Source of the DNA: a virus | DNA: 22,168 bases | Strand: one strand, 5' to 3' | Virus record (IMG/VR): IMGVR_UViG_3300003321_000100 | Span: 1-22,168 of that record | Shown here: positions 1 through 5,577 of the stretch, piece by piece | Layout of the letters: each line of letters starts with the position of its first letter | Position numbering within the stretch: the first letter of the stretch is position 1 | Made by a program: the position numbers and the translations under genes | Notes under the pieces: model-generated | Database searches by the model: none | Seen by the model: only the letters and a program-made list of their open reading frames with translations | Told to the model about the DNA's origin: nothing

Positions 1-2
1 CA

Positions 3-104
3 GCAGGGGACGATAGCCGATCCGAGGGCGACAGCGGGATTGTCCTCCCCTTCTCGCCCGACTTTGGCGGAAGCGGTGAGGATTCTTCGGAGTCCACTTC
101 TTAG
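3..104 (+). CDS. C-terminal end of an upstream gene (partial)
   Basis: An open frame enters from the left edge and stops with TAG at 102-104. The visible tail is about 33 residues, rich in Ser, Gly, Asp and Glu, and ends in an acidic stretch (GEDSSESTS). Third codon positions are mostly G or C, as in the genes that follow. Acidic, flexible C-termini are common in phage replication proteins such as single-strand-binding or recombination proteins, but nothing here identifies the family. A second open frame overlaps it (see 76-189), so the choice between them is uncertain. Confidence 0.4.
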   Translation, partial: AGDDSRSEGDSGIVLPFSPDFGGSGEDSSESTS

Positions 105-189
105 AACGCAGGTGGACTTGCTGCCTGAGGAGGTAGCCGCAATCGAGAGGCTCATCGGTCATGCCGAGCGAAGTCTCTACCATTGATAT
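76..189 (+). CDS. possible 37-residue microprotein, or the end of a longer gene
   Basis: Frame 1 is open from base 1 to a TGA at 187-189. A GTG at 76 follows GGCGGA at a workable distance and would give a 37-residue protein; the frame also continues to the left edge, so it could be the end of a larger gene. The C-terminal part looks like a real helix (LLPEEVAAIERLIGHAERS). It overlaps the stop of the partial gene at 3-104 and the start of the primase/helicase gene, a pattern seen elsewhere in this operon. No family is recognised. Confidence 0.3.
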
Positions 190-1471
190 GCGTGCGTTCT
201 TCAACGACGAAAGGGGGATCGACGATGAGACACTCGACGCCTTCGGGATCGAATTTCCTGAGCGTGACGTCGCCCATCTACCGTATACCTCTGGCGTCAA
301 GGGACGCAGGCATGATCCCGACGGAAAGCGCCATTTCTTTTTTGCAGAGGGCAACGCGTCTGGCTTGTTCCTCTCTCCCGCAGGTACAAGCAGTGATGTT
401 GCATTCCTCGTTGAGGGAGAGACTGATGCTATGCGACTCTGGCAGGAGACTGGTGGAGAGTTTTCAGTCGGGGGCCTTTCTGGAATCAATGGGTGGAAGG
501 AGGAGCTAGCAGAGTTCTACGAGGGGTTCGAGACGGTGTATGTCATTCTCGACAACGACGTCGACTACAAGGTGAACTCCATCGTAGACCAGACCTGGCG
601 GGCAATCCGCAAAGACCTGGGCAAGAAGGCAGTGCGCATCGTGCTGCCGGATTCTCCGGTCGCGGTCAAGGACATCTGCGAGTTCTTCAGCACCTACGAC
701 CTGGACGTCCTCCGCGAGATTGCGGAAAGCGTGCCAGAGCAGACCTTGCACTACAAGTCGCTCGACCTCAACAAGCCTGCGCCGCCAACTGACTGGCTGG
801 TCAAGGGCTGGTTGGCTCAGGGGGATCGTGTCATCATCGCTGGCGAACCATCGGTCGGCAAGTCGTGGCTCACCATGGACTTGGCAACCGCAGTCGCCAC
901 AGGACGCGCTAGCTTCCTGGGCAAGGAGGTCATGAAGCACGGACGGGTGCTGTACATCGACGAGGAGAACCCCGAGGACGTGGTGCGCCAGAGGTTCGAG
1001 AGGTTAGGACTGGCTGGCAGCGACAACATCCGCTTCCTCCATCACCAGGCGGTTCGACTTGACAAGCACCCTGAGAGGATCATCGACGAGGCGATTGCTT
1101 ACGCCCCCACGCTCATCGTGGTGGACAGCCTGAGCCGCGTGCATACAGGAGACGAGAACAGCGCAGCCCACATCGTTCAACTTTTCAACGACGGGTTCAC
1201 CCCGCTCACAGTGGAGACAGGGGCAACGCTGGTCATCCTGCACCACGTCAACAAGTCCGATGGTACCTCGTCCTTCGGTAGACTCCGAGGGTCGAGCGAC
1301 TTGGCAGGCGTGATCGACCAGGGGTACGATGCCGAGAAGAAGGGTCAGCACATCCACATCAAGAGCTTCAAGTCGAGGCGTCTTGCGGTAGGTGCGCTGC
1401 TCGTCGCGGAGATTGTCGATACCCCGGACGGTAACGTCCAGCTTCAAACTCGACAGCGAACGGTGTTCTAG
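161..1471 (+). CDS. TOPRIM / RecA-like primase-helicase protein (RepA-like)
   Basis: Probable replicative helicase, or primase-helicase, of the phage. Residues 80-175 look like a TOPRIM domain: EGETDA at 85-90 supplies the conserved Glu and DNDVD at 131-135 the Asp pair that binds Mg. Residues 215-410 form a RecA-type ATPase of the RepA/AAA_25 kind: Walker A GEPSVGKS at 228-235, DEEN near 268, Walker B LIVVDS with Asp322, and HHVNK near 361 as sensor-like motif. At 436 residues it is shorter than T7 gp4 (about 566 residues), and no CxxC zinc-binding domain is visible at the N-terminus. It opens the visible replication operon and ends in a TAGTG overlap with the next gene. The ATG at 161 follows GAGAGG with good spacing. 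The family call is firm; whether it still primes is unknown. Confidence 0.9.
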   Translation: MPSEVSTIDMRAFFNDERGIDDETLDAFGIEFPERDVAHLPYTSGVKGRRHDPDGKRHFFFAEGNASGLFLSPAGTSSDVAFLVEGETDAMRLWQETGGEFSVGGLSGINGWKEELAEFYEGFETVYVILDNDVDYKVNSIVDQTWRAIRKDLGKKAVRIVLPDSPVAVKDICEFFSTYDLDVLREIAESVPEQTLHYKSLDLNKPAPPTDWLVKGWLAQGDRVIIAGEPSVGKSWLTMDLATAVATGRASFLGKEVMKHGRVLYIDEENPEDVVRQRFERLGLAGSDNIRFLHHQAVRLDKHPERIIDEAIAYAPTLIVVDSLSRVHTGDENSAAHIVQLFNDGFTPLTVETGATLVILHHVNKSDGTSSFGRLRGSSDLAGVIDQGYDAEKKGQHIHIKSFKSRRLAVGALLVAEIVDTPDGNVQLQTRQRTVF

Positions 1472-1764
1472 TGGCTAGCCCGGACAGGTGGCTCAGGAAG
1501 CCACAGGCTCGGGGCGGCTGGCGCTGCTCGCTCTGCAACATCAACTACCCCAACGACCGGGACAAGTTCCGAGTGTGCCTGGCCTGCGGGGATCAGTGCA
1601 ACTACATGAGTAACGTCACGCCTGACGAGGACTGGCTCGATCAAGTGGCCGAACTCGTCAAGCGATGGGAGGGGGGTGAACACAATACCATCCCAACCGA
1701 CTGGCTCGTCCCGCCGCCGAAAGCGGAGGGTGAAGGAGAAGCCGGAGGACAGGGCGGTTCGTAA
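1471..1764 (+). CDS. small zinc-finger protein
   Basis: A 97-residue protein starting at a GTG that overlaps the TAG of the helicase gene by one base, so the two are probably translationally coupled. Cys19 and Cys22 (CSLC) and Cys36 and Cys39 (CLAC) form a clear four-cysteine zinc ribbon, with an extra Cys43. The rest is short, tryptophan-containing and acidic, with a Gly/Glu-rich tail overlapping the start of the next gene. Zinc ribbons of this size often bind nucleic acid or a partner protein. Its place between helicase and nuclease suggests a replication or recombination accessory role, but no named family is recognised. Confidence 0.75.
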   Translation: MASPDRWLRKPQARGGWRCSLCNINYPNDRDKFRVCLACGDQCNYMSNVTPDEDWLDQVAELVKRWEGGEHNTIPTDWLVPPPKAEGEGEAGGQGGS

Positions 1765-2035
1765 AGCAATGGATTACGACGCTCTGTTCGCAGAGCAAGA
1801 CGGTAAGTGTGCAATCTGTGAGGAGGAGTGGAAGCCGCTGAACTGGCGAGGGCAGAAGTCCCGTCGAATGCACCGCGATCACAACCACCTCACGCTCACC
1901 CCTAGAGGGCTGTTGTGCCAGGCGTGCAACCGCCACCTCAAGGAAAAGCTAGGACACAAAGTCATCACGCCGGACTGGTATCTCAAGGCGTACAACTACC
2001 TGATGAAATACGAGAAGGAGGAAACAAATGGCTGA
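1676..2035 (+). CDS. endonuclease VII-like HNH nuclease
   Basis: Matches the recombination endonuclease VII family, which resolves branched DNA (Holliday junctions and Y-forks) before packaging. Visible landmarks: CAIC at 45-48, DHNH at 68-71 (metal-binding HNH core, usually DHDH), and RGLLCQACN at 77-85 supplying the second zinc pair. A helix with KAYNYL near the C-terminus is also typical. The N-terminus is strongly basic (RRRKRR near 13-18). The GTG at 1676 follows GGGAGG very closely and overlaps the previous gene by 89 bases. An in-frame ATG at 1769 (93 bases further on) would remove the basic tail and is the main alternative. It ends in an 8-base overlap with the next gene. Confidence 0.88.
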   Translation: MNTIPSQPTGSSRRRKRRVKEKPEDRAVRKAMDYDALFAEQDGKCAICEEEWKPLNWRGQKSRRMHRDHNHLTLTPRGLLCQACNRHLKEKLGHKVITPDWYLKAYNYLMKYEKEETNG

Positions 2036-2369
2036 TGATTCACTCTACGGCTCTGCCGCTGGGTTCATTCAGTTCGACGTCGAGGAGCGCGAGGCCAACG
2101 GTGCCACCGTGCGCGACGTCACCATCCGCAGCATCGCAACAGGCGACCTGCTTCGTGTCACTGTGTGGCCGGAGCATGAGGACGTCGAGCTTGAGAAGGG
2201 CGACTTCATCGCGGTCGATGGGAAGGTCACCATCCGCGAGGTTGACGACAAGACGTACGTGAACATGAGCGCCTACGGGCTGGTCAGGTTTGCGCCGGAG
2301 GCTCGCTCTGAGTCCGAGGTCGTGACCAAGAAGTCCAGCGCCAAGTCGTCCGGACGCAAGACCTTCTAA
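2028..2369 (+). CDS. OB-fold-like protein, candidate single-strand DNA-binding protein
   Basis: 113 residues, ATG preceded by AAGGAGG. Alternating beta-strand segments (VTIRSIATGDLLRVTVW, then FIAVDGKVTIRE, then YVNMSAYGLVRF) are what a single OB-fold looks like, followed by a basic, disordered Ser/Lys tail. Small single-OB proteins next to phage helicase genes are commonly the single-strand-binding protein. The usual acidic SSB tail is absent; the end here is basic (SSGRKTF). The assignment rests on fold-like pattern and neighbourhood rather than on a diagnostic motif. Confidence 0.6.
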   Translation: MADDSLYGSAAGFIQFDVEEREANGATVRDVTIRSIATGDLLRVTVWPEHEDVELEKGDFIAVDGKVTIREVDDKTYVNMSAYGLVRFAPEARSESEVVTKKSSAKSSGRKTF

Positions 2370-2476
2370 TGTTCTACAGCATTCACGAAATCGTGCTGGC
2401 ATGGAAGGAAGGTCTCTTGACGACGGATGAAGCCAAGGCTGCGGTCATGGCTCTCATCAACCCGGCGAGGGTCTAG
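2369..2476 (+). CDS. 35-residue microprotein
   Basis: ATG overlaps the TAA of the previous gene in a TAATG junction, and TAG lies at 2474-2476. The product is short and largely helical in character, beginning MFYSIHEIVLAWKEG and containing DEAKAAVMALI. The coupling to the gene before it, and the ribosome site for the next gene lying inside its end, argue that it is translated. No family recognised. The longer alternative start of the following gene (2427) lies inside it in another frame. Confidence 0.5.
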   Translation: MFYSIHEIVLAWKEGLLTTDEAKAAVMALINPARV

Positions 2477-2477
2477 C

Positions 2478-2945
2478 GTGGAGGCTCTGCCATATTCTCT
2501 GGTAGAGCCTTACGAGGGAATCGTAAATACACTGGCTCGGCGGTATTCAGGTAGGTTCGGTGCTGAGTTCGACGATCTGATTCAGGACGGGTGGGAGTGT
2601 GTGATCTGGCATCTGCGAGAGGGCACGCTCCCCGAGTCCATGGAAGAAGCAGAAACCATCGTCGAGCGTTGGCTCCGGGCCGAACTGCGCAAGGTCAACC
2701 GCCAGATAAAGGGAGATGTACAAGTGCCTTTTATCTTTGGGGGAACGAGGCCGAATCCGAATGCCCAGCTTGACATTCGGGCAGCACTTGCAGCGTTGCC
2801 CCCGGAGCTACTAACCGTAGTCCTTCTGCGTCACTTCTTCGGATACGAATGGAATGAGGTAGCTGTTCGCATGAACGTATCTCGTCGCACAGCCATTCGT
2901 CTTGAGGAGGACGCGAGGCTCAAACTGAGGAGGAAACTTGCGTAG
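2478..2945 (+). CDS. small sigma-factor-like protein
   Basis: 155 residues from GTG 2478, preceded by GGCGAGGG at good spacing; an in-frame ATG at 2427 is possible but weaker. The N-terminal half resembles sigma-70 region 2: VNTLARRYSGRFGAEFDDLIQDG, which matches the usual A..Y......DDL.Q.G pattern. The C-terminal half resembles region 4: ALAALPPELLTVVLLRHFFG, then a helix-turn-helix (WNEVAVRMNVSRRTAIRLEEDA). Phage sigma-like proteins can redirect host RNA polymerase to middle or late promoters; an alternative is a DNA-binding regulator using only the region 4 helix-turn-helix. It could control the switch to the opposite-strand late operon. The target promoters are not visible. Confidence 0.78.
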   Translation: MEALPYSLVEPYEGIVNTLARRYSGRFGAEFDDLIQDGWECVIWHLREGTLPESMEEAETIVERWLRAELRKVNRQIKGDVQVPFIFGGTRPNPNAQLDIRAALAALPPELLTVVLLRHFFGYEWNEVAVRMNVSRRTAIRLEEDARLKLRRKLA

Positions 2946-3033
2946 ACTGATCGCTGTGTACGTGGTGGACTGGCTCATTGCTGTGAGCCTGGACTTTCGC
3001 TACTGGCTACATCATGAGCCGGATAGAGTCTGA
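2938..3033 (+). CDS. 31-residue hydrophobic microprotein
   Basis: A TTG start at 2938 sits inside the last codons of the sigma-like gene and follows an excellent ribosome site, AGGAGG, at about 2928-2933. The frame runs to TGA at 3031-3033. The peptide is MRRLIAVYVVDWLIAVSLDF followed by a charged tail, so a short membrane-associated helix with a positive N-terminus. The strong ribosome site with no other nearby start is the main support. Function unknown. Confidence 0.45.
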   Translation: MRRLIAVYVVDWLIAVSLDFRYWLHHEPDRV

Positions 3034-3178
3034 CCACCGCTACAACACATCGGAAAAGGGAAAGCGTAGATACGCTACGTACCGAAAACGTCACTGGATG
3101 CGCGTGGAGGGAGCGAGGCTCCGATGGAACCAGGCGCGTCGTGAAAGGAGACTAGATGGACTTCATCCCCAAGACTGA
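3014..3178 (+). CDS. 54-residue basic protein with a YNTSEKGK motif
   Basis: ATG at 3014 to TGA at 3176-3178. The product is very basic, and its N-terminal part (YNTSEKGKRRYATYRKRHW) resembles a short Tyr/Asn-Ser-Glu-Lys-Gly repeat seen in small basic phage proteins, which usually carry several copies; only one clear copy is present here. Probably nucleic-acid binding, but this is inference from charge. The ribosome site is weak. The reading frame overlaps the next gene by 23 bases. Confidence 0.55.
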   Translation: MSRIESDHRYNTSEKGKRRYATYRKRHWMRVEGARLRWNQARRERRLDGLHPQD

Positions 3179-3398
3179 GGACGAGCTTGCATGGGACTTG
3201 GTCAAGGCTGCTGTCCGTGCGAAGGTGAACCTTGAGGTCGCGGCCTACCGCAACCGCAGGGTGAACGAGATTCTCGCGGAGCTATGGCCTGCGTTCCAGG
3301 CGTCCCTGAATGGCGAGGAGATTCTGCAGATCGAACCCGACTACGGCACCTGGGTTGCCGACGCAATTGAGACTAGTCGCAGCGGATCAGCAGCGTAA
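3156..3398 (+). CDS. hypothetical protein, 80 aa
   Basis: ATG preceded by GAAAGGAG, a good ribosome site. The product is mostly helical with mixed charge (DLVKAAVRAKVNLEVAAYRNRRVNEILAEL) and a Trp/Tyr-containing end. No membrane segment, no cysteines, no recognised family. It is placed directly before the exonuclease and overlaps its start, so it is probably co-translated with it. Confidence 0.65.
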   Translation: MDFIPKTEDELAWDLVKAAVRAKVNLEVAAYRNRRVNEILAELWPAFQASLNGEEILQIEPDYGTWVADAIETSRSGSAA

Positions 3399-3966
3399 AG
3401 TCCTGAGCTTCGACATCGAGAACCGTCCACTGTCCTATTGGTACGGGGACGTCACGACGTCGGAAATCACGGCTATCGCTTGGAGTTGGAACGACCCGAA
3501 GAAAATCGAGGTTCGCGTGTTGCCAGAGGTGACACCTGAGGAAATGCTCCACGATTTCGTGGAAGCATACGCGGCTGCAGACATCGTGACTGGACACTAC
3601 ATCCGTCGCCATGATCTGCCCCTCGTCAATGCTAGCCTCATGGAGTATGGCATGGACTTGCTCCCTAGCAAAAAGACCTCAGATACGAAACTCGACCTGG
3701 CTAAGCGGGCGGGTCAGCCTGCTACGCTCGGCCACCTTGGGGAAATGCTCGGGGTCAAAGTCCCTAAGTACGGCATGAGCCAAAAGATGTGGCGTGCCGC
3801 AAACCGACTGGACGATCCCGATGCAATCGAGTACACGAAGAAGCGCGTCACCTCAGACGTGGCATTGCAGATTCTGGTTCGGAACGAGCTACTCAAGAAG
3901 AAGTGGCTCAAGGTTCCGTCCTTCTGGCACAGTGTGGCCGGAGGACTGATTATTCAGGAATCGTAG
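3367..3966 (+). CDS. DnaQ-like 3'-5' exonuclease (RNase H-like fold)
   Basis: Probable DEDD-family 3'-5' exonuclease acting on DNA. Exo I is LSFDIEN near residues 13-19 (Asp and Glu), Exo II is TGHYIRRHDLPLV (Asp), and Exo III is YTKKRVTSDV, with Tyr four residues before the last Asp region. The TTG at 3367 gives 199 residues with Exo I close to the N-terminus, as usual. An upstream ATG at 3310 would add 19 residues that look like a shadow of the overlapping gene. No ribosome site is strong for either. It is not fused to a polymerase, so it may proofread for a separate polymerase, process ends in recombination, or degrade host DNA. Confidence 0.82.
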   Translation: MRLVAADQQRKVLSFDIENRPLSYWYGDVTTSEITAIAWSWNDPKKIEVRVLPEVTPEEMLHDFVEAYAAADIVTGHYIRRHDLPLVNASLMEYGMDLLPSKKTSDTKLDLAKRAGQPATLGHLGEMLGVKVPKYGMSQKMWRAANRLDDPDAIEYTKKRVTSDVALQILVRNELLKKKWLKVPSFWHSVAGGLIIQES

Positions 3967-4187
3967 TGGCTGGGCCGTACGCAGACCGAACATGGTGGGA
4001 TGTCTGCGAACGAGTATTCGATAGGGCGGAGGGTTGGCACTGTGAGGTTACAGGGTACAACCCTCCTTTCATCAGCAATGACATACTACTGCGTTCAGGG
4101 CTGATTCTTCTTGCCTGTCTTGTATTCCTCGACTGGTGTAGGCGATGGGGAAAAGAAAATGGTCAGAAGCATGGCCCAACGCTATAG
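3966..4187 (+). CDS. small single-pass membrane protein
   Basis: GTG at 3966 overlaps the TAG of the exonuclease gene in a TAGTG junction and gives 73 residues. Residues about 47-63 (LLRSGLILLACLVFLDW) form one transmembrane helix; the N-terminal part has Trp-Trp and two cysteines (VCERVFDRAEGWHCEV) and the C-terminus is basic. A DNA-side reading frame extends further upstream without a stop, but that part is antisense-like shadow of the exonuclease gene. Function unknown. Confidence 0.6.
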   Translation: MAGPYADRTWWDVCERVFDRAEGWHCEVTGYNPPFISNDILLRSGLILLACLVFLDWCRRWGKENGQKHGPTL

Positions 4188-4195
4188 GAGGACTA

Positions 4196-4369
4196 GTGGA
4201 GATTGAACTCGATATCCAACTCGTCCCGGCTGAGGACGGTACGGCAGTCCTAACCGTTAGTGGCCCGATTGACGGGGTCATCCTGGCCTATGGCCTGGTA
4301 CGGCAGGGACTGTCGATGTTCTCTCCGGATGATGAGGACGGCCCGCTGGGAGATTCCAGTGTCGGTTAG
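4196..4369 (+). CDS. hypothetical protein, 57 aa
   Basis: GTG at 4196 follows a strong AGGAGG at 4186-4191 with about 4-bp spacing, which decides this start over an in-frame ATG at 4145. The product begins MEIELDIQLVPAEDGTAVLT and looks like a small beta-strand-rich acidic protein with a Gly-Leu-Val-Arg segment and an acidic tail (SPDDEDGPLG). No family recognised. Confidence 0.6.
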   Translation: MEIELDIQLVPAEDGTAVLTVSGPIDGVILAYGLVRQGLSMFSPDDEDGPLGDSSVG

Positions 4370-4571
4370 GGCAAGCTATCTCAAAAGTGAGACGGTAGAG
4401 TTTCCCCTACACGCTGGTGCGTCAGTACGCGGATCGGGCAAGCCGATCAACTTCGTAGTCATGAACGAGCCGGGAAGCGTGGCCGTCACCTTGACGCACG
4501 CCACACGCTTGTACTACGCTCTGCAAGAGGTTCTCATCCAGCAGGGCGTGCTAGATCGCACGGAGTCGTGA
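4359..4571 (+). CDS. hypothetical protein, 70 aa, last gene of the left arm
   Basis: GTG at 4359 follows GGGAGA at suitable spacing and overlaps the previous stop by 11 bases. A longer frame from 4260 exists but overlaps the preceding gene by more than 100 bases. The product has beta-type stretches (INFVVMNEPGSVAVTL) and a helical end (YYALQEVLIQQG). No family recognised. It is the last + strand gene before the convergent junction. Confidence 0.6.
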   Translation: MSVRASYLKSETVEFPLHAGASVRGSGKPINFVVMNEPGSVAVTLTHATRLYYALQEVLIQQGVLDRTES

Positions 4572-4668
4572 AGGGCGGAGCGAGGCCCTGCATGCATAAG
4601 TAGCGACTCCCTCCAACGCCCGAAGGTGAGACAGGCACCGACCTTGTCCAGAAAAACGGAGAGGGCAC

Positions 4669-4709
4669 AGACCCAAGGTTAGCACCGTAACCAATCGCAG
4701 GGTCTTTTT
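4669..4709 (+). terminator. possible intrinsic terminator, nested hairpin with T run
   Basis: AGACCC (4669-4674) pairs with GGGTCT (4700-4705); inside it GGTTA (4677-4681) pairs with TAACC (4688-4692). A run of five T (4705-4709) follows. It lies about 100 bases after the last left-arm gene. The long loop makes it weaker than the one at 4868-4906, and it could instead be one helix of a structured RNA. Confidence 0.45.
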
Positions 4710-4715
4710 CTACAA

Positions 4716-4756
4716 CCCAGGGGCGCTGTCAGGGGAGTGCTACCCCTGCCCCTGGG
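4716..4756. other. bulged inverted repeat (8 bp + 6 bp stem)
   Basis: CCCAGGGG (4716-4723) pairs with CCCCTGGG (4749-4756). After a 6-base bulge on the left, CAGGGG (4730-4735) pairs with CCCCTG (4743-4748), leaving a 7-base loop. There is no direct T run after it (GAAAATTTTGCC follows), so it is not a standard terminator. It may be an RNA structural element or a protein-binding site. Confidence 0.55.
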
Positions 4757-4867
4757 GAAAATTTTGCCTGGTGGCTAATGGCCCGTAACTAACGCCGACC
4801 TACGACCGAATCTTGATCCCAGGGCGCGCTACGGTGAGAGTGGAGGCCCGGTAGGGTAACCAGGCAC

Positions 4868-4906
4868 AAAAAAGAAGCCCCCCGGCGAAAGCCGGGGGGC
4901 TTTTTC
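4868..4906. terminator. strong bidirectional intrinsic terminator between the two arms
   Basis: A perfect 10-bp GC stem, GCCCCCCGGC (4877-4886) with GCCGGGGGGC (4891-4900), closed by a stable GAAA tetraloop. TTTTT follows on the + side and a run of A precedes it, so the - strand transcript also ends in U residues. It sits exactly where the + strand early operon and - strand late operon converge, and should stop both. Confidence 0.92.
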
Positions 4907-4911
4907 TATGC

Positions 4912-4998
4912 TTAGACCGCTGGAAACCCTGCAAAGACTCCGATCACTGCACATACAGCAATCACAGCCAAGCAGAGGTCTGCGAAAGAGAACGCGAT
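4912..4998 (-). CDS. possible 28-residue membrane peptide without a standard start
   Basis: On the - strand a frame ending in TAA (4914-4912) reads as a strongly hydrophobic peptide (FADLCLAVIAVCAVIGVFAG). A perfect AGGAGG lies just upstream (rc of about 5007-5012), but no ATG, GTG or TTG follows at normal distance in this frame; the best-placed codon is ATC at 4998-4996. An in-frame TTG further in would be too far away. Either a rare start is used, or the ribosome site is fortuitous. It would be the last gene of the right arm. Confidence 0.25.
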   Translation of the reverse strand: MAFSFADLCLAVIAVCAVIGVFAGFPAV

Positions 4999-5026
4999 AG
5001 CGCCTCACCTCCTTGCATAGAACGTC

Positions 5027-5242
5027 TTACAGCGGGAAGCCGTCCCACAAGAAGTGGAGCGGTAGCCACGTGCAGAACGCCACGATAGCAAGGAATCCCG
5101 CGAGGTGTCCGCGTCCCTGCTTCACATAGGAGGTAGCGGTATGTGTATTCGGATCAGCATCGAACTCAGCAATCACGTCCGCTGCTATGAACATCACAGC
5201 CGCAGTCCCCATTAGGAAGTACAGAATGCGGGCCTTAGTCAT
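5027..5242 (-). CDS. small two-pass membrane protein
   Basis: 71 residues from ATG, with two hydrophobic segments: residues about 6-25 (ILYFLMGTAAVMFIAADVIA) and about 48-66 (LAGFLAIVAFCTWLPLHFLW), joined by a polar loop. Size and layout fit a holin or antiholin, or an unrelated small membrane protein. It is near the end of the late operon, downstream of the endolysin. GAGG precedes the start. Confidence 0.65.
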   Translation of the reverse strand: MTKARILYFLMGTAAVMFIAADVIAEFDADPNTHTATSYVKQGRGHLAGFLAIVAFCTWLPLHFLWDGFPL

Positions 5243-5244
5243 GT

Positions 5245-5424
5245 TTACGGAACCTCGGCGGTGTAATCCGACGGGATGAACTCGACGGTGCCACGGCCAG
5301 CTTCGACCTCACGAATGAGGCGCGCAAGCTCACCATGACTCGTCGGCATCGTGACGGACTCACCGTCGCGTGCGCCGCCGTGAATCAAGAGAGACTCAGC
5401 GGTGTAGGAGCTAGGTGTAGCCAT
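5245..5424 (-). CDS. hypothetical protein, 59 aa
   Basis: ATG at 5424 follows a good AGGAGG on the - strand, and the stop TAA is at 5247-5245. The product starts MATPSSYTAESLLIHGGARD, then has a helix (HGELARLIREVEAG) and a short beta end (GTVEFIPSDYTAEV). No cysteines or membrane segment. It follows the zinc-ribbon protein by only a few bases. No family recognised. Confidence 0.6.
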   Translation of the reverse strand: MATPSSYTAESLLIHGGARDGESVTMPTSHGELARLIREVEAGRGTVEFIPSDYTAEVP

Positions 5425-5433
5425 TCAGCCTCC

Positions 5434-5577
5434 TTACTTGTCAAGGTCTTTGTTGAGGACAGCGGCGAATATCTTGCCGCAGTCACAGGACACAACCGTC
5501 ATCTTCTTTCCCTCACGTACACGAGGGGTGCAGACGTGGGGCTTAGGCCCTTTGCGCCTTGCGAATCTCCGCCACAC
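5434..5577 (-). CDS. small zinc-ribbon-like protein, 47 aa
   Basis: GTG at 5577 preceded by GAGGAAG, stop TAA at 5436-5434; it overlaps the end of the amidase gene by 35 bases. The N-terminus is basic (WRRFARRKG), then His14 and Cys16 (HVC) and, after a short turn, Cys31 and Cys33 (CDCGK) could bind one zinc. Short basic HxC...CxC proteins like this are frequent in phage late and early regions; their role is unknown. Confidence 0.5.
   Translation of the reverse strand: MWRRFARRKGPKPHVCTPRVREGKKMTVVSCDCGKIFAAVLNKDLDK

Larger units (their letters stand above)
4572..4868 (+). ncRNA. candidate structured RNA or structured 3' untranslated region
   Basis: No credible gene is seen on either strand here. 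Inverted repeats are dense: AGGGC/GCCCT at 4572-4589; AGACCC/GGGTCT at 4669-4705 with an inner GGTTA/TAACC; a bulged 8+6-bp hairpin at 4716-4756; and TGCCTGGT (4765-4772) pairing perfectly with ACCAGGCA (4859-4866), closing a domain with an inner CCGTA/TACGG helix (4783-4787 with 4830-4834) and CGCC/GGCG inside it. A strong terminator follows directly. The layout of structured segment then terminator fits a non-coding RNA read from the left arm, but the pairing was found by eye and no known RNA family is recognised. tRNA-like T-loop sequence was not found. Confidence 0.35.

Noticed and set aside
4260-4358. Upstream extension of the last left-arm gene
   Set aside because: It would overlap the preceding gene by over 100 bases, while the GTG at 4359 has a suitable ribosome site and the usual short overlap.
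4765-4866. tRNA or tRNA-like gene closed by an 8-bp helix
   Set aside because: The closing helix is perfect, but the domain is too long for an ordinary tRNA, and no D-arm, anticodon arm or TTCGA-type T-loop could be found on either strand.
4572-4911. CRISPR array, phage attachment site or group I intron in the gene-free junction
   Set aside because: The repeats are inverted and unequal rather than regularly spaced direct repeats, no integrase is present in the window, and no intron core sequence is recognised.
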